Of a stretch of DNA of 64,000 nucleotides, positions 43,271 through 51,840 are shown in pieces (position 1 is the first letter of the stretch; each line of letters begins with the position of its first letter). The notes below the pieces were generated by a model, which saw only the letters and a list, made by a program, of their open reading frames with translations, was not told where the DNA came from and did not search any database. Origin of the DNA: Marinibaculum pumilum (GTDB taxonomy: Bacteria; Pseudomonadota; Alphaproteobacteria; Ferrovibrionales; Ferrovibrionaceae); assembly GCF_042646425.1 (NCBI RefSeq), contig NZ_JBHRTR010000036.1:62001-126000 (forward strand), read 5' to 3'. The position numbers were made by a program, and so were the translations under genes.

Positions 43271-44830
43271 GCGGATGAACAGCCAGACGGTGCCCGCCTC
43301 CGGGCCCGGCCGCATCTCGATCAGTACCTTCCAGGGCCGCCGCAGGGTAAAGACGTAGGAGAAGATCTCGCTGCGCGATCGCCCTTCGCTGACATCGCGG
43401 AAGCGGCCGTGGAACGTGTCGGTGAAGGTGCAGGGCGCGATCTCCCGGAAGAAGTTGCGCCCCTTCACCCGTTCGGCGCGCAGCTCCGCGAAGCCGGCCT
43501 CCACGGCGTTGTAGCGCAGCACCTTGCCGCTGCCATCGAGCAGAACGGTACCGACCGGCAGTTCGTCCAGCCCCCGCTCCGACATTGCCGGCACCGAATC
43601 CGCAAGTGCGACCCCGTCCAGGGCGAAGAAATCCTTCAGTCCGGCGATCGAGGGCTGCGGCCGGGTGCCCTCCGGCGCCTCCACCCGATCCGTCGGCAGG
43701 ACCAGGTAGACGGTGGTCCCCACGCCGGGCTCGCTGTTGATGAATAGCTCGCCGCCATGCCGTTCGGCGATCGTCCTGGTGATCGGCAGTCCCAGGCCGG
43801 CACCGGCCGGCCCGGCCTTGTCAGCGCTTTCGATCCGTCCGAACGGCGCCAGGGCCGTCGGCAGGTCGCGCGCGGCGATGCCGCGGCCGGTATCGGAAAC
43901 GTAGAAGCAGAGCCGCCCATCCGCCAGCAGGTCGCTACCGACCTGTACCGCGGTAATGTCGGCGCTGAACTTGCGGGCATTGGCGACCAGGTTGACCAGC
44001 GCCTGGCGCAGCAGCCGGCGGTCCGCCCGCAGGCGGATCCCGTCGGGCAACCGGTTCGGCAGCATTTCGGCCGCGACCGTTTCCGCCCTGGCCTGCGACA
44101 GCCGGGCGGCATCCTCGACGATCTCCGCCGGCACCACCGGTGCCTCGTCCAGCGGCGTGGCGCCGGATTCGATCCGGGCGAGATCCAGGATGTCGTTGAT
44201 GATCTCCAGCAGATGCCGGCCGGCAAAGGCGATGTCGCCGGAATATTCCCGGTATTTCGGGCTGCCCAGCGCGCCGAACATCTCCGCCTCCAGCATCTCG
44301 GCATAGCCGATCACGGCGTTCAGCGGGGTGCGCAGTTCGTGGCTCATATTGGCCATGAACTCCGTCTTCGCCCTGTTCGCGACCTCGGCGCGGTCGCGCG
44401 CGGTCTCCAGATCGAACTCCAGTTTGCGCCGGTCGGTAAAGTCCATGCTGGAGCCGATCAGGCGCACCGTCCGCGCGCCGTCGCGAAGCGGCGTCAGGGT
44501 CGTCCGGGCATAGAAAAGGCCGCCCGGCAGCTCGATATCCTCGTCATACTCGACGATGCTGCCGGCCGCGATGCAGCGGCGATAGTTCTCCGCCACCTGC
44601 TGCGCGTGGCGGGGTGGAAGGATGTCGTCCAGCCGCCGGCCCGCAATCTGTTCGTTCCGCGTCGAGAAGACCCGCTCGTAGGCGCTGTTGATGAATTCCA
44701 CGACATAGCCATCGTCCCGCACGGCGATGACGAAGACGGCGATGCCGATGGCATCCAACAGCGAACTGACGGTCTCCAGCGGACCCGTGGCCCAGAAATC
44801 GGCCTTGCCAGTATCGATCAGATTCTTCAC
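43262..44830 (-). CDS. PAS-histidine kinase with a C-terminal photoactive-yellow-protein-like domain
   Basis: The 522 residues hold four parts. A PAS domain covers about residues 20-135. A HisKA domain with MSHELRTPL (phospho-accepting His164) and an ATPase domain (NLVANARKF; VSDTGRG with Asp313; GAGLGL) follow. A final 105-residue domain matches photoactive yellow protein along its length: GTVLLDGSGKVLRYNAVE, then GRNFFREIAPCTFTDTFHGRF. Tyr440, Glu444 and Cys467 fall at the positions of PYP Tyr42, Glu46 and Cys69, the chromophore pocket and attachment site. Thr50 is replaced by Ala; Arg52 by Leu, with Arg next to it. No membrane helix is seen. Blue-light sensing by p-coumaric acid is an inference, and no chromophore genes are nearby. 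It stands alone and no response regulator adjoins it. Confidence 0.85.
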   Translation of the reverse strand: MKNLIDTGKADFWATGPLETVSSLLDAIGIAVFVIAVRDDGYVVEFINSAYERVFSTRNEQIAGRRLDDILPPRHAQQVAENYRRCIAAGSIVEYDEDIELPGGLFYARTTLTPLRDGARTVRLIGSSMDFTDRRKLEFDLETARDRAEVANRAKTEFMANMSHELRTPLNAVIGYAEMLEAEMFGALGSPKYREYSGDIAFAGRHLLEIINDILDLARIESGATPLDEAPVVPAEIVEDAARLSQARAETVAAEMLPNRLPDGIRLRADRRLLRQALVNLVANARKFSADITAVQVGSDLLADGRLCFYVSDTGRGIAARDLPTALAPFGRIESADKAGPAGAGLGLPITRTIAERHGGELFINSEPGVGTTVYLVLPTDRVEAPEGTRPQPSIAGLKDFFALDGVALADSVPAMSERGLDELPVGTVLLDGSGKVLRYNAVEAGFAELRAERVKGRNFFREIAPCTFTDTFHGRFRDVSEGRSRSEIFSYVFTLRRPWKVLIEMRPGPEAGTVWLFIRWV

Positions 44831-45011
44831 GTGGTAGCTGCTCCAGGACGATCAACAGCGAAGCCCGTGGCCGGGTTCCGCCGGCGCACCGATCAGCCCG
44901 TTCGGTCGCGTCCGGACAGACCATAGCAACCGAAGCCGTCCGCGAAGTGGTGTCATTTTACCGTCATCCGGTGGGCCCGCCCGCGATTTCCCTCATTTAG
45001 CGCAGGTGAAC

Positions 45012-45584
45012 ATGAAGAAAGCCTATCTCGCCGGTCCGGAGGTCTTCCTGGCGGATGCCCTGGACATCGCCCAGGCGAAGCAGGCGCTCTGCAGCGCCTA
45101 CGGCTTCGAGGGCCTGGCCCCGCTGGATGGCGAGGTGACCACGGCCGGCGGACCGGAAGCGCTGGCCGGGGCGATCTACGACAAGAACGTGGCGATGATC
45201 CGCCGCAGCGACCTGGTGATCGCCAACCTGACGCCGTTCCGCGGGCTGGTCATGGACCCCGGCACCGCGTTCGAGATCGGCTTCGCCTGCGCGCTGGGCC
45301 TGCCGGTCTTCGGCTATGCCAATACCGATGCCGGCCATTTCCGGCGGGTCGCCGATGCCGGCCCGCTGCGGCCGCGGCCGGGCCGGCCGGAGGTGCAGGA
45401 GGATGCGGACGGGCTGGCGGTCGAGGATTTCGGCCTGTTCGAGAACCTGATGATCGACGTGCCGATCCGCCGTCTCGCCGGCACGGTCGACACCGGCGCG
45501 GTGCCGCGGGACCGGCTCTATGGCGACCTTTCGGTGTTCGAGCGCTGCCTTGCGCGGGCCGCCCGCACCCTGTCCCGGGGATAG
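45012..45584 (+). CDS. Nucleoside 2-deoxyribosyltransferase
   Basis: The 190-residue protein begins KKAYLAGPEVFLADA and has the active-site DPGTAFEIGFACALG with the nucleophilic glutamate and the family's IANLTPFRG. Such enzymes swap or hydrolyse bases on 2'-deoxynucleosides and act in nucleotide salvage. I chose ATG 45012, with AGG five bases before it, over the GTG at 45006. It is divergent from the kinase gene across 181 bases. Confidence 0.92.
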   Translation: MKKAYLAGPEVFLADALDIAQAKQALCSAYGFEGLAPLDGEVTTAGGPEALAGAIYDKNVAMIRRSDLVIANLTPFRGLVMDPGTAFEIGFACALGLPVFGYANTDAGHFRRVADAGPLRPRPGRPEVQEDADGLAVEDFGLFENLMIDVPIRRLAGTVDTGAVPRDRLYGDLSVFERCLARAARTLSRG

Positions 45585-45619
45585 TCACAAAGCGCCCGTC
45601 TCATGCTATCACCCAGGCC

Positions 45620-46621
45620 ATGAACCGGAAGGAAAGACGGATGCAGGCGCGTCTGCAGGGCGCCGCCGGAAGGCGGGGGCCCGGCAGGACCGGCGCCGGA
45701 AAGACCGGCGGCCTGGCGCTGCGGGCGAAGCCGCCTGCCGGCCTGGCGCCCGAACTGGCGCAGGCCCTGGCGCAGGCCCAGGCCGCCCTGCAGGCGCGAC
45801 CGAACGACATCCCGACCCTGGTCGCCTATGCCCAGGCCGCCGACCGCGCAGGCCTGCGCGCGCAGGCGGTGGCCGCCTATCGCCGCTGCCTGGAGATCAA
45901 CCCCCACCTGCACGCGATCCGCCATCTGGCGCATGCCCTTTCGGGCGAGGGCATGCTGCCGCGGGCGCCGGACGACTATCTGCGCTGGGTGTTCGACGAG
46001 GCGGCGCCGGTCTTCGAGCGCGAGCTGCGGGCGCTGAAATACCAGGGCCCGGAAATGGCTCTGGCGGCCTTCCATGCGGTGGCCGGCAGCGACGCGCCGC
46101 CGCAGCGGATCATCGACCAGGGCTGCGGCACCGGGCTGAATGCCGAGGTGTTCGCGCGCCATATCGGCATGATCGACGGGATCGACGTGGCGGCCCGGAT
46201 GCTGGACCAGGCCCGCGCCCGGAAGGTCTACGACCGCCTGCTGCTGGGCGAGATCGCGGATGTGCTGAACCGCAGCGACCGGCAGTACAGCCTGGCCTTG
46301 TCCACCGACGTGCTGATCTATATCGGCGAGATAGAGCCCTGCTTCACCGCCACCTGGCGGGTGCTCGAACCGGACGGGCTGTTCGTTGTGACAGTCGAGA
46401 TGAGCGCTGACGAACCCGTCCGCCTGATGCCCTCGGGCCGCTACCGGCAGTCGGATGCGCATATCCGCGAGGTCGCGGCCCGCACCGGCTTCCGGGTGGA
46501 GCATGCCGCCTTCGCGCCGCTGCGGATCGAGCGCGGGCAGGAGGAACCGGGCGGCGCCTATGCGCTGCGCAAGGTGGCGGGCGGCGCGCCGGCGGAGCCG
46601 AAGGAAGGAGCCGCGTCATGA
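45620..46621 (+). CDS. TPR-containing SAM-dependent methyltransferase
   Basis: The 333-residue protein has a basic N-terminus (MNRKERRMQARLQG), a short TPR-like helical region (about residues 45-105) and a class I methyltransferase domain with motif I IIDQGCGTGLNAEVFARHIG. The MNRKERR-type start with a TPR region recurs in many alphaproteobacterial proteins. The substrate is unknown. It overlaps the next gene by four bases. Confidence 0.85.
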   Translation: MNRKERRMQARLQGAAGRRGPGRTGAGKTGGLALRAKPPAGLAPELAQALAQAQAALQARPNDIPTLVAYAQAADRAGLRAQAVAAYRRCLEINPHLHAIRHLAHALSGEGMLPRAPDDYLRWVFDEAAPVFERELRALKYQGPEMALAAFHAVAGSDAPPQRIIDQGCGTGLNAEVFARHIGMIDGIDVAARMLDQARARKVYDRLLLGEIADVLNRSDRQYSLALSTDVLIYIGEIEPCFTATWRVLEPDGLFVVTVEMSADEPVRLMPSGRYRQSDAHIREVAARTGFRVEHAAFAPLRIERGQEEPGGAYALRKVAGGAPAEPKEGAAS

Positions 46622-47547
46622 CCCTGGTGCTGATCACCGAAGGCATGGATGCCCAGGACTGGCGGCGTGCCCTGATCCGGGTCGCGCCGGAGATCGACGT
46701 GCGGATCTGGCCGGATGTCGGCCGCGGCGAGGGGATCACCTTCGCCGTCGCCTGGAACGCGCCCGAAGGGATCTGGGCGGCTCTGCCCGACCTGCGTGCC
46801 GTCTCCTCCGCCGGGGCGGGGGTCGACCGGCTGCTGGCCGATCCGGACCTGCCTGCCGACCTGCCGGTCGTGCGCCTGGTGGACGAGCGGCTGGCCGGCG
46901 GCATGGCGGAATATGTCCTGCTGCACGTCCTGCGCATCCACCGCCGCCTAGCGGAACTGCAGGCCGCACAGGCGGAACGCCGCTGGATCGGCTTCGCCAC
47001 CCCGGACACGCCCGCCACCACGGTCGGCGTGCTGGGCCTGGGTGCGATCGGTTCCGACGTGGCCCTGAAGCTGGCTGCGATCGGCTTCCGCACCATCGGC
47101 TGGAGCCGGTCCCACAAGGAACTGCACGGGGTGGAGACCTTTTCCGGCACCGCCGAACTGCGGGAATTCCTGGGCCTCTGCGACTATTGCGTCTGTCTGC
47201 TGCCGCTGACCCCGGACACCGCGGGGATCCTGAATGCCGAAACCATGGCGCTGCTGCCCAAGGGTTCGCACCTGATCAATGCCGGCCGCGGCGGCCATGT
47301 GGTGGAGGCCGACCTGCTGGCAGCGTTGGACAGCGGCCGCATCGCCAGCGCCACCCTGGACGTCTTCGCCACCGAGCCGCTGCCGCCCGCGCATCCGTTC
47401 TGGCGCCATCCGGCGATCACCGTGACGCCGCACAACGCGGCCGACACGGTGCCGCTGAGCGCCGCCAGCCAGATCGCGGAGAACTACACCCGCCTGTCGC
47501 AGGGCCGGCCGCTGCTCAACCTGGTGGACCGCGGCCGCGGCTATTGA
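46618..47547 (+). CDS. ghrA: Glyoxylate/hydroxypyruvate reductase A-like dehydrogenase
   Basis: The 309-residue D-2-hydroxyacid dehydrogenase has the NAD(P) motif GVLGLGAIGSDVA and the catalytic Arg in INAGRGGHVVE. The Glu is in ATEPLP and the His in TPHNAA. The length and the short N-terminal catalytic part fit the GhrA group, which reduces glyoxylate and hydroxypyruvate. It is translationally coupled to the methyltransferase gene (ATGA) and convergent with a peptidase gene. Confidence 0.9.
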   Translation: MTLVLITEGMDAQDWRRALIRVAPEIDVRIWPDVGRGEGITFAVAWNAPEGIWAALPDLRAVSSAGAGVDRLLADPDLPADLPVVRLVDERLAGGMAEYVLLHVLRIHRRLAELQAAQAERRWIGFATPDTPATTVGVLGLGAIGSDVALKLAAIGFRTIGWSRSHKELHGVETFSGTAELREFLGLCDYCVCLLPLTPDTAGILNAETMALLPKGSHLINAGRGGHVVEADLLAALDSGRIASATLDVFATEPLPPAHPFWRHPAITVTPHNAADTVPLSAASQIAENYTRLSQGRPLLNLVDRGRGY

Positions 47548-47565
47548 ACCGCCGCCGGCGCCCGC

Positions 47566-48996
47566 TCAGCGCGCGCCATAGCGCTCTTCCAGCACCCGGA
47601 ACACCGCCCGCAGGGCCATCGCCTCGCCGCCGACCGGCCGGCCGGGCCGCGCCTTGGCGTTCCAGGCATAGATGTCGAAATGCGCCCAGGATTTCGCCGC
47701 GCCGACGAACTCCTTCAGGAACAGGGCGGCGGTGACGGCGCCGGCGAAGCCGCCCTCGCCCGCATTGTTGATGTCGGCGATGGTGCTGTCGATCATCGAC
47801 CGGTAGGGCGCGTGCAGCGGCAGCCGCCACAGCGGGTCGCCGCAGGCCTGCGACGCGGCCGCCAGGGCGGCGGCAAGTTCGTCGTCGTCGGTGAAGAAGG
47901 GCGGCACCTCCGGCCCCAGCGCCACCCGCGCCGCGCCGGTCAGGGTGGCGAAGTCGAGCAGCAGGTCCGGCGCCTCGTCGCCGGCATCGGCCAGCGCATC
48001 GGCCAGGATCAGCCGGCCCTCCGCGTCGGTGTTGCCGATCTCCACGCTCAGGCCCCGGCGCGAGGCCAGAACGTCGCCGGGCCGGAAGGCATTGCCGGAA
48101 ACGGCATTCTCCACGCAGGGCAGCAGCAGGCGCAGGCGGACGTTCAGCCCGGCATCCATCACCAGGCCGGCCAGCGCCAGGGCATGGGCGGCGCCGCCCA
48201 TATCCTTCTTCATCAGGGCCATGCCGGCGGCGGGCTTCAGGTCCAGCCCGCCGGTGTCGAAAACCACGCCCTTGCCCACGATGCCGAGGCGCGGCGCATC
48301 CTCCGGCCCCCAGCGCAGGTCGACCAGCAGCGGCGGGCGGGCGCTGGCCCGGCCGACGGCGTGGATCATCGGGTAGTTCTCCGCCAGCAGGGCATCGCCA
48401 CGCACCAGGCGGAAACGGGCGCCGTGGCGGGCGGCCATCCCGCGCGCCGCATCGGCGATCTGGTCGGGGCCCATATCCTCCGCCGGCGTCGTGACAAGGC
48501 TGCGGACCAGCAGGATCGCCTCTGCCATGCGCCGGACGGACGACCGGTCCGCCGCCGCCGGCCAGGCCAGGCGCACTGCCTGCGCATCCCGCCCCTGGGC
48601 CGGCTGCCGTCGGTAGCGATCGAAGCGCCAGCCGCCCAGCACCCAGCCCAGTGCCGCGGCCTGCGCCGTGGCGGCCGCATCGGCCGGCGCCGCGGCATCC
48701 ACGTTCAGCGCATAGTCGCCCGCCGGCAGCGCCGCACGCAGTGCGGCCAGGTCCCAGACCAGGCCCGGTTCGTCGGCTTCGGCCACCAGCACCACGGCGG
48801 CCAGCCCGCCATCGGGGCCAGGGATCAGGGCGTGCCGGCCCGCCTTGCCCTCGAAGCCGGAAGCGGTCAGCCAGGCGGCGGCCCGGCCGCTGCCCTCCGG
48901 CGGCGCGTCGCGCCACGCCGCAAATCCGGCAGGCCGCACGAGGTGGATCGGGCAGGCGCCGGGGGCATCGTCGAGCAGGGTGTCCAGCAGGGTCAT
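47566..48996 (-). CDS. M17 leucyl aminopeptidase family protein
   Basis: The 476-residue protein has the M17 metal sites GKGVVFDTGGLDLKP, MKKDMGGAAHAL and the signature NTDAEGRLILADAL, in the C-terminal catalytic domain. The N-terminal domain is divergent. The enzyme removes N-terminal residues from peptides using two metal ions. Two adjacent ATGs (48999 and 48996) are possible; GGAG is best placed for 48996. A longer upstream frame is a shadow of the next gene. Confidence 0.92.
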   Translation of the reverse strand: MTLLDTLLDDAPGACPIHLVRPAGFAAWRDAPPEGSGRAAAWLTASGFEGKAGRHALIPGPDGGLAAVVLVAEADEPGLVWDLAALRAALPAGDYALNVDAAAPADAAATAQAAALGWVLGGWRFDRYRRQPAQGRDAQAVRLAWPAAADRSSVRRMAEAILLVRSLVTTPAEDMGPDQIADAARGMAARHGARFRLVRGDALLAENYPMIHAVGRASARPPLLVDLRWGPEDAPRLGIVGKGVVFDTGGLDLKPAAGMALMKKDMGGAAHALALAGLVMDAGLNVRLRLLLPCVENAVSGNAFRPGDVLASRRGLSVEIGNTDAEGRLILADALADAGDEAPDLLLDFATLTGAARVALGPEVPPFFTDDDELAAALAAASQACGDPLWRLPLHAPYRSMIDSTIADINNAGEGGFAGAVTAALFLKEFVGAAKSWAHFDIYAWNAKARPGRPVGGEAMALRAVFRVLEERYGAR

Positions 48997-49063
48997 CATG
49001 GCTCCGATGGCTATGCGCCGCGCCGTAGTGCCGCCCCGGGGAGGGGGGAGGGGGCGGGGCGGC

Positions 49064-50140
49064 TCACGACGGCAGCAGGCCGGCGTCGCGGTAGAACCGC
49101 TGCGCGCCGGGATGGAGGGGGATGGCGATGCCGCGCAAGGCGGTGCGCAGCCGGATGAACTGGCCCGAGGCATGCCCCGATGTCAGCAGTCCGCGATTGG
49201 CAGGGTTCCACAGCGCCTGGGTCAGCAGGAAGATCTGTTCCTCCGGCGCGCGGGCACTGACCACCCATTGCGCGCCGACCGACAGGGTCCGCAGCGGGTT
49301 CTGCCCGGGATAGGTGCCGCCGGGGATCGTGTCGGTGGTGAAGAAGCGGTGCTGCGTCGTCAGGGTGCGGGCCTCCGGCCCGTCGATCGGCAGGAAGCGG
49401 ATCGCCTGCCGGCCGGCAAGATTCATCACCGTCGGCACCGGGATGCCGGCGATCAGCACCAGCGCGTCGACCCGCTGCTCCGTCAGCAGGCCGGCCAGGT
49501 CGCCCTGCGGCACCGCCATGACCTGGTCCGGGGTCGGCCGCAGGCCATAGGCGGCCAGGATCAGTTCCGCGTCGCGGCGGGTGCCCGAGCCCAGCGCTTC
49601 CACGGCGATGCGCCGGTCGCGCAGGTCGGCGATGCCTTTCGCCGTGCTGTCGGCACGGACCACGACATGCACGAACTGGGGAAACAGGTTGGCCACCACC
49701 CGCAGGTCGGTCAGCGGCGCCCCCTCGAAATCGAAGCCGGAGCCGTGATAGGCGCGGAAGATCACGTCCGCCTGCGCCATGCCGGAATTGAAGCTGCCGG
49801 CCACCACCCCCTTAACGTTCACCACCGAGCCGGCGGTGGTCATCGCGGTGGCGACCAGGTTGGGCACGCCGCAGGCGCCGCCCTCGTCGCAGGGCGGGGT
49901 CCCCGGCGGGCTGGAGACCGCCGTGGCCAGGGCGACGCCGATCGGGAAGTTGGTGCCGCCGGGCGGGCCGGTGGCGATGGTGAAGAAGATGATATTGGCT
50001 TCCGGAGAGAACCGGGTCTGGGCGAAGGCGCGTCCCGCCCCGCCCGGGCCGATCCCCCAGCCGCCTGCACAGACGGCCGCCAGCCCGCCGCAGCCGCGCA
50101 GGGCGGCGCGAAGCAGGGTGCGGCGGTCGGTCTCGGACAT
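49064..50140 (-). CDS. TAXI-family TRAP transporter solute-binding protein
   Basis: The 358-residue protein has a signal with a twin-arginine-like start (DRRTLLRAALRG) ending near AFA-QT, then the TAXI-type IIFFTIATGPPGGTNFPIGVALA and FNSGMAQADVIFRAYHG. Such proteins bind ligands such as glutamate or dicarboxylates for a TRAP permease. No TRAP permease gene is within the window. An insert with two cysteines (CDEGGACG) is present after the first strand, possibly a disulphide. Confidence 0.88.
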   Translation of the reverse strand: MSETDRRTLLRAALRGCGGLAAVCAGGWGIGPGGAGRAFAQTRFSPEANIIFFTIATGPPGGTNFPIGVALATAVSSPPGTPPCDEGGACGVPNLVATAMTTAGSVVNVKGVVAGSFNSGMAQADVIFRAYHGSGFDFEGAPLTDLRVVANLFPQFVHVVVRADSTAKGIADLRDRRIAVEALGSGTRRDAELILAAYGLRPTPDQVMAVPQGDLAGLLTEQRVDALVLIAGIPVPTVMNLAGRQAIRFLPIDGPEARTLTTQHRFFTTDTIPGGTYPGQNPLRTLSVGAQWVVSARAPEEQIFLLTQALWNPANRGLLTSGHASGQFIRLRTALRGIAIPLHPGAQRFYRDAGLLPS

Positions 50141-50169
50141 CGGCGGGCTCTGCGGGGTTACTTTGGAGG

Positions 50170-50448
50170 TTATCGTCTGTCGAAACGCAGCTTGCCCACC
50201 AGGATGCCCATTGCCAGGAAGAAGGTCACGCCGTTTGCTAGGATCAGGGAAATGGACTCCTTCAGGACACCGGACAGCAGCCAGAGCGCGACGCCGCTGC
50301 ACAGCAGGATGAAGGTCGGCAGGGAGATGTCCCTGGCGGAGCGGCGCTGCCAGACCCGGAACACCTGCGGCAGGAAGGCAATTGTGGTGAGGGTTCCGGC
50401 AACGAGGCCGATCGCCTCTCCGATCTCGACACCCAGATCCAGCGACAC
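50170..50448 (-). CDS. SemiSWEET family transporter (PQ-loop)
   Basis: The 92-residue protein has three membrane helices and the PQ motif in AGTLTTIAFLPQVFRVW, the pattern of bacterial SemiSWEETs, which form dimers and pass sugars down a gradient. I chose GTG 50448, with GGGAGGA five bases upstream; the longer frame upstream is not conserved. It is divergent from cobU across 123 bases and 29 bases before the TAXI gene. Confidence 0.9.
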   Translation of the reverse strand: MSLDLGVEIGEAIGLVAGTLTTIAFLPQVFRVWQRRSARDISLPTFILLCSGVALWLLSGVLKESISLILANGVTFFLAMGILVGKLRFDRR

Positions 50449-50571
50449 GTCCGTCCTCCCACTGCCCTGCCGGCGGCCCGGGGCAACCGAGCGGCCCCGT
50501 CCGGACGCCTCCCATAATCCGGCGCCGGGCGGCCGGCAAGCGGCTGTCGCGGCCGCATGCGGTCCGCGTCG

Positions 50572-51126
50572 ATGACAGCCGGGACAGCAACGGGCCGGAC
50601 CCTGGTGCTGGGCGGCGCCCGCTCGGGCAAGAGCCGCCACGCCCAGCTTCTGGCCGAACATGCGGGGCCGGCGCCCTGGACCTATATCGCCACCGCAGAA
50701 GCGCTCGATCCGGAGATGGAACAGCGGATCGCGGCGCACCGGCGCGACCGCGGCCCCGACTGGCGAACGGTCGAGGCACCGCACGACCTGGCGACGGCGC
50801 TTGCCGCCGCCGCCGCGCCGGACAGGGTCGTCCTGGTCGACTGCCTGACCCTGTGGCTGAGCAACCGGCTGCTGGCCGATGCCGACCTTGCGGCGGACTC
50901 GGCGGCGCTGGAGGCCGCCTTTGCGGCCGCCCCCGGCACGGTGATCTGCGTCGCCAACGAGGTCGGCCTGGGAATCGTGCCGGACAATGCTCTCGCCCGC
51001 CGCTTTCGCGACGCGGCGGGCCGGCTGAACCAGCTGCTCGCGGCCAGGGCGGACCGGGTCCTGTTCATGGCCGCCGGCCTGCCGCTCTCCCTGAAGGGCG
51101 ACAGCCCGCCGCTCGCCCCGGCGTGA
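50572..51126 (+). CDS. cobU: Bifunctional adenosylcobinamide kinase / guanylyltransferase
   Basis: The 184-residue enzyme has the P-loop LVLGGARSGKSRHA, the motif YIATAEALDPEMEQRIAAHR with the guanylylated His, and VDCLTLWLSNRL. It phosphorylates adenosylcobinamide and then adds GMP in the late steps of cobalamin assembly. Other cob genes are not in the window and no cobalamin riboswitch is evident upstream. ATG 50572 is chosen over 50557. Confidence 0.94.
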   Translation: MTAGTATGRTLVLGGARSGKSRHAQLLAEHAGPAPWTYIATAEALDPEMEQRIAAHRRDRGPDWRTVEAPHDLATALAAAAAPDRVVLVDCLTLWLSNRLLADADLAADSAALEAAFAAAPGTVICVANEVGLGIVPDNALARRFRDAAGRLNQLLAARADRVLFMAAGLPLSLKGDSPPLAPA

Positions 51127-51240
51127 CGCCCCCCTCCCGCGCGTGGCGGGGAGGATTGGACAGGCGGCTCCTGGCCGCCTATCTCTGGCGCTGGAGCCCC
51201 GGGGGCGCCCGGAGCGGCATCAGGCACGGGAGGCGGCAGC

Positions 51241-51798
51241 ATGGCGGCAACGGAAACCCCGATCTGCGACTTCGGTCGGCCGGCAGTGGATTTCGATCTG
51301 TTCGGGGTCGACAACCGTCGGCACAGCCTCGCCGACATAAGGGGGCCGAAGGGCACCCTGGTGATGTTCATCTGCAACCACTGCCCCTATGTCCGGCGGA
51401 TCATCCAGCCCCTGGTGCAGGACGTGCACCGGCTGATGGCGGAAGGCATCGGCGCGATCGCGATCATGCCCAACGACACCGACGCCTATCCCGATGATTC
51501 CTTCGAGATGATGCGGCACCACGCGATCGAATGGGGCTTCGGCTTTCCCTATGTCATCGACGAGCAGCAGACCGTCGCGCGGGCCTATGGCGCGGTCTGC
51601 ACGCCGGACTTCTTCGGCTACAACGCCGACCTGAGCCTGCAGTACCGCGGCCGCTTCGACGATGGCACCGGCGGCCGCGACGGCAGCGGGCAGCATGAGC
51701 TTCTGGCGGCGATGCGCCGGATCGCGGAGACCGGCGAGGGCCCGCGGGAGCAGGTGCCGTCGATGGGCTGCTCGATCAAATGGCGGAGTGCCGCCTGA
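51241..51798 (+). CDS. Thioredoxin-family protein (AhpC/TSA-like)
   Basis: The 185-residue protein has no signal peptide. Its active-site motif is CNHCPYV in a thioredoxin fold, with GTLVMFICNHCPYVRRI near residue 45, and a cis-proline region around VCTPDFFGYN. This CNHCPYV branch is common in bacteria but its physiological partner is not established. It starts 114 bases after cobU. Confidence 0.9.
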   Translation: MAATETPICDFGRPAVDFDLFGVDNRRHSLADIRGPKGTLVMFICNHCPYVRRIIQPLVQDVHRLMAEGIGAIAIMPNDTDAYPDDSFEMMRHHAIEWGFGFPYVIDEQQTVARAYGAVCTPDFFGYNADLSLQYRGRFDDGTGGRDGSGQHELLAAMRRIAETGEGPREQVPSMGCSIKWRSAA

Positions 51799-51840
51799 CG
51801 GGCTGTCAGGCGCCGGCCGCGACCGCTGCGACGCCTGCGG

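Noticed and set aside
50572..51126. Cobalamin riboswitch before cobU
   Set aside because: No B12-box-like sequence or long structured leader is visible in the 123 bases upstream.
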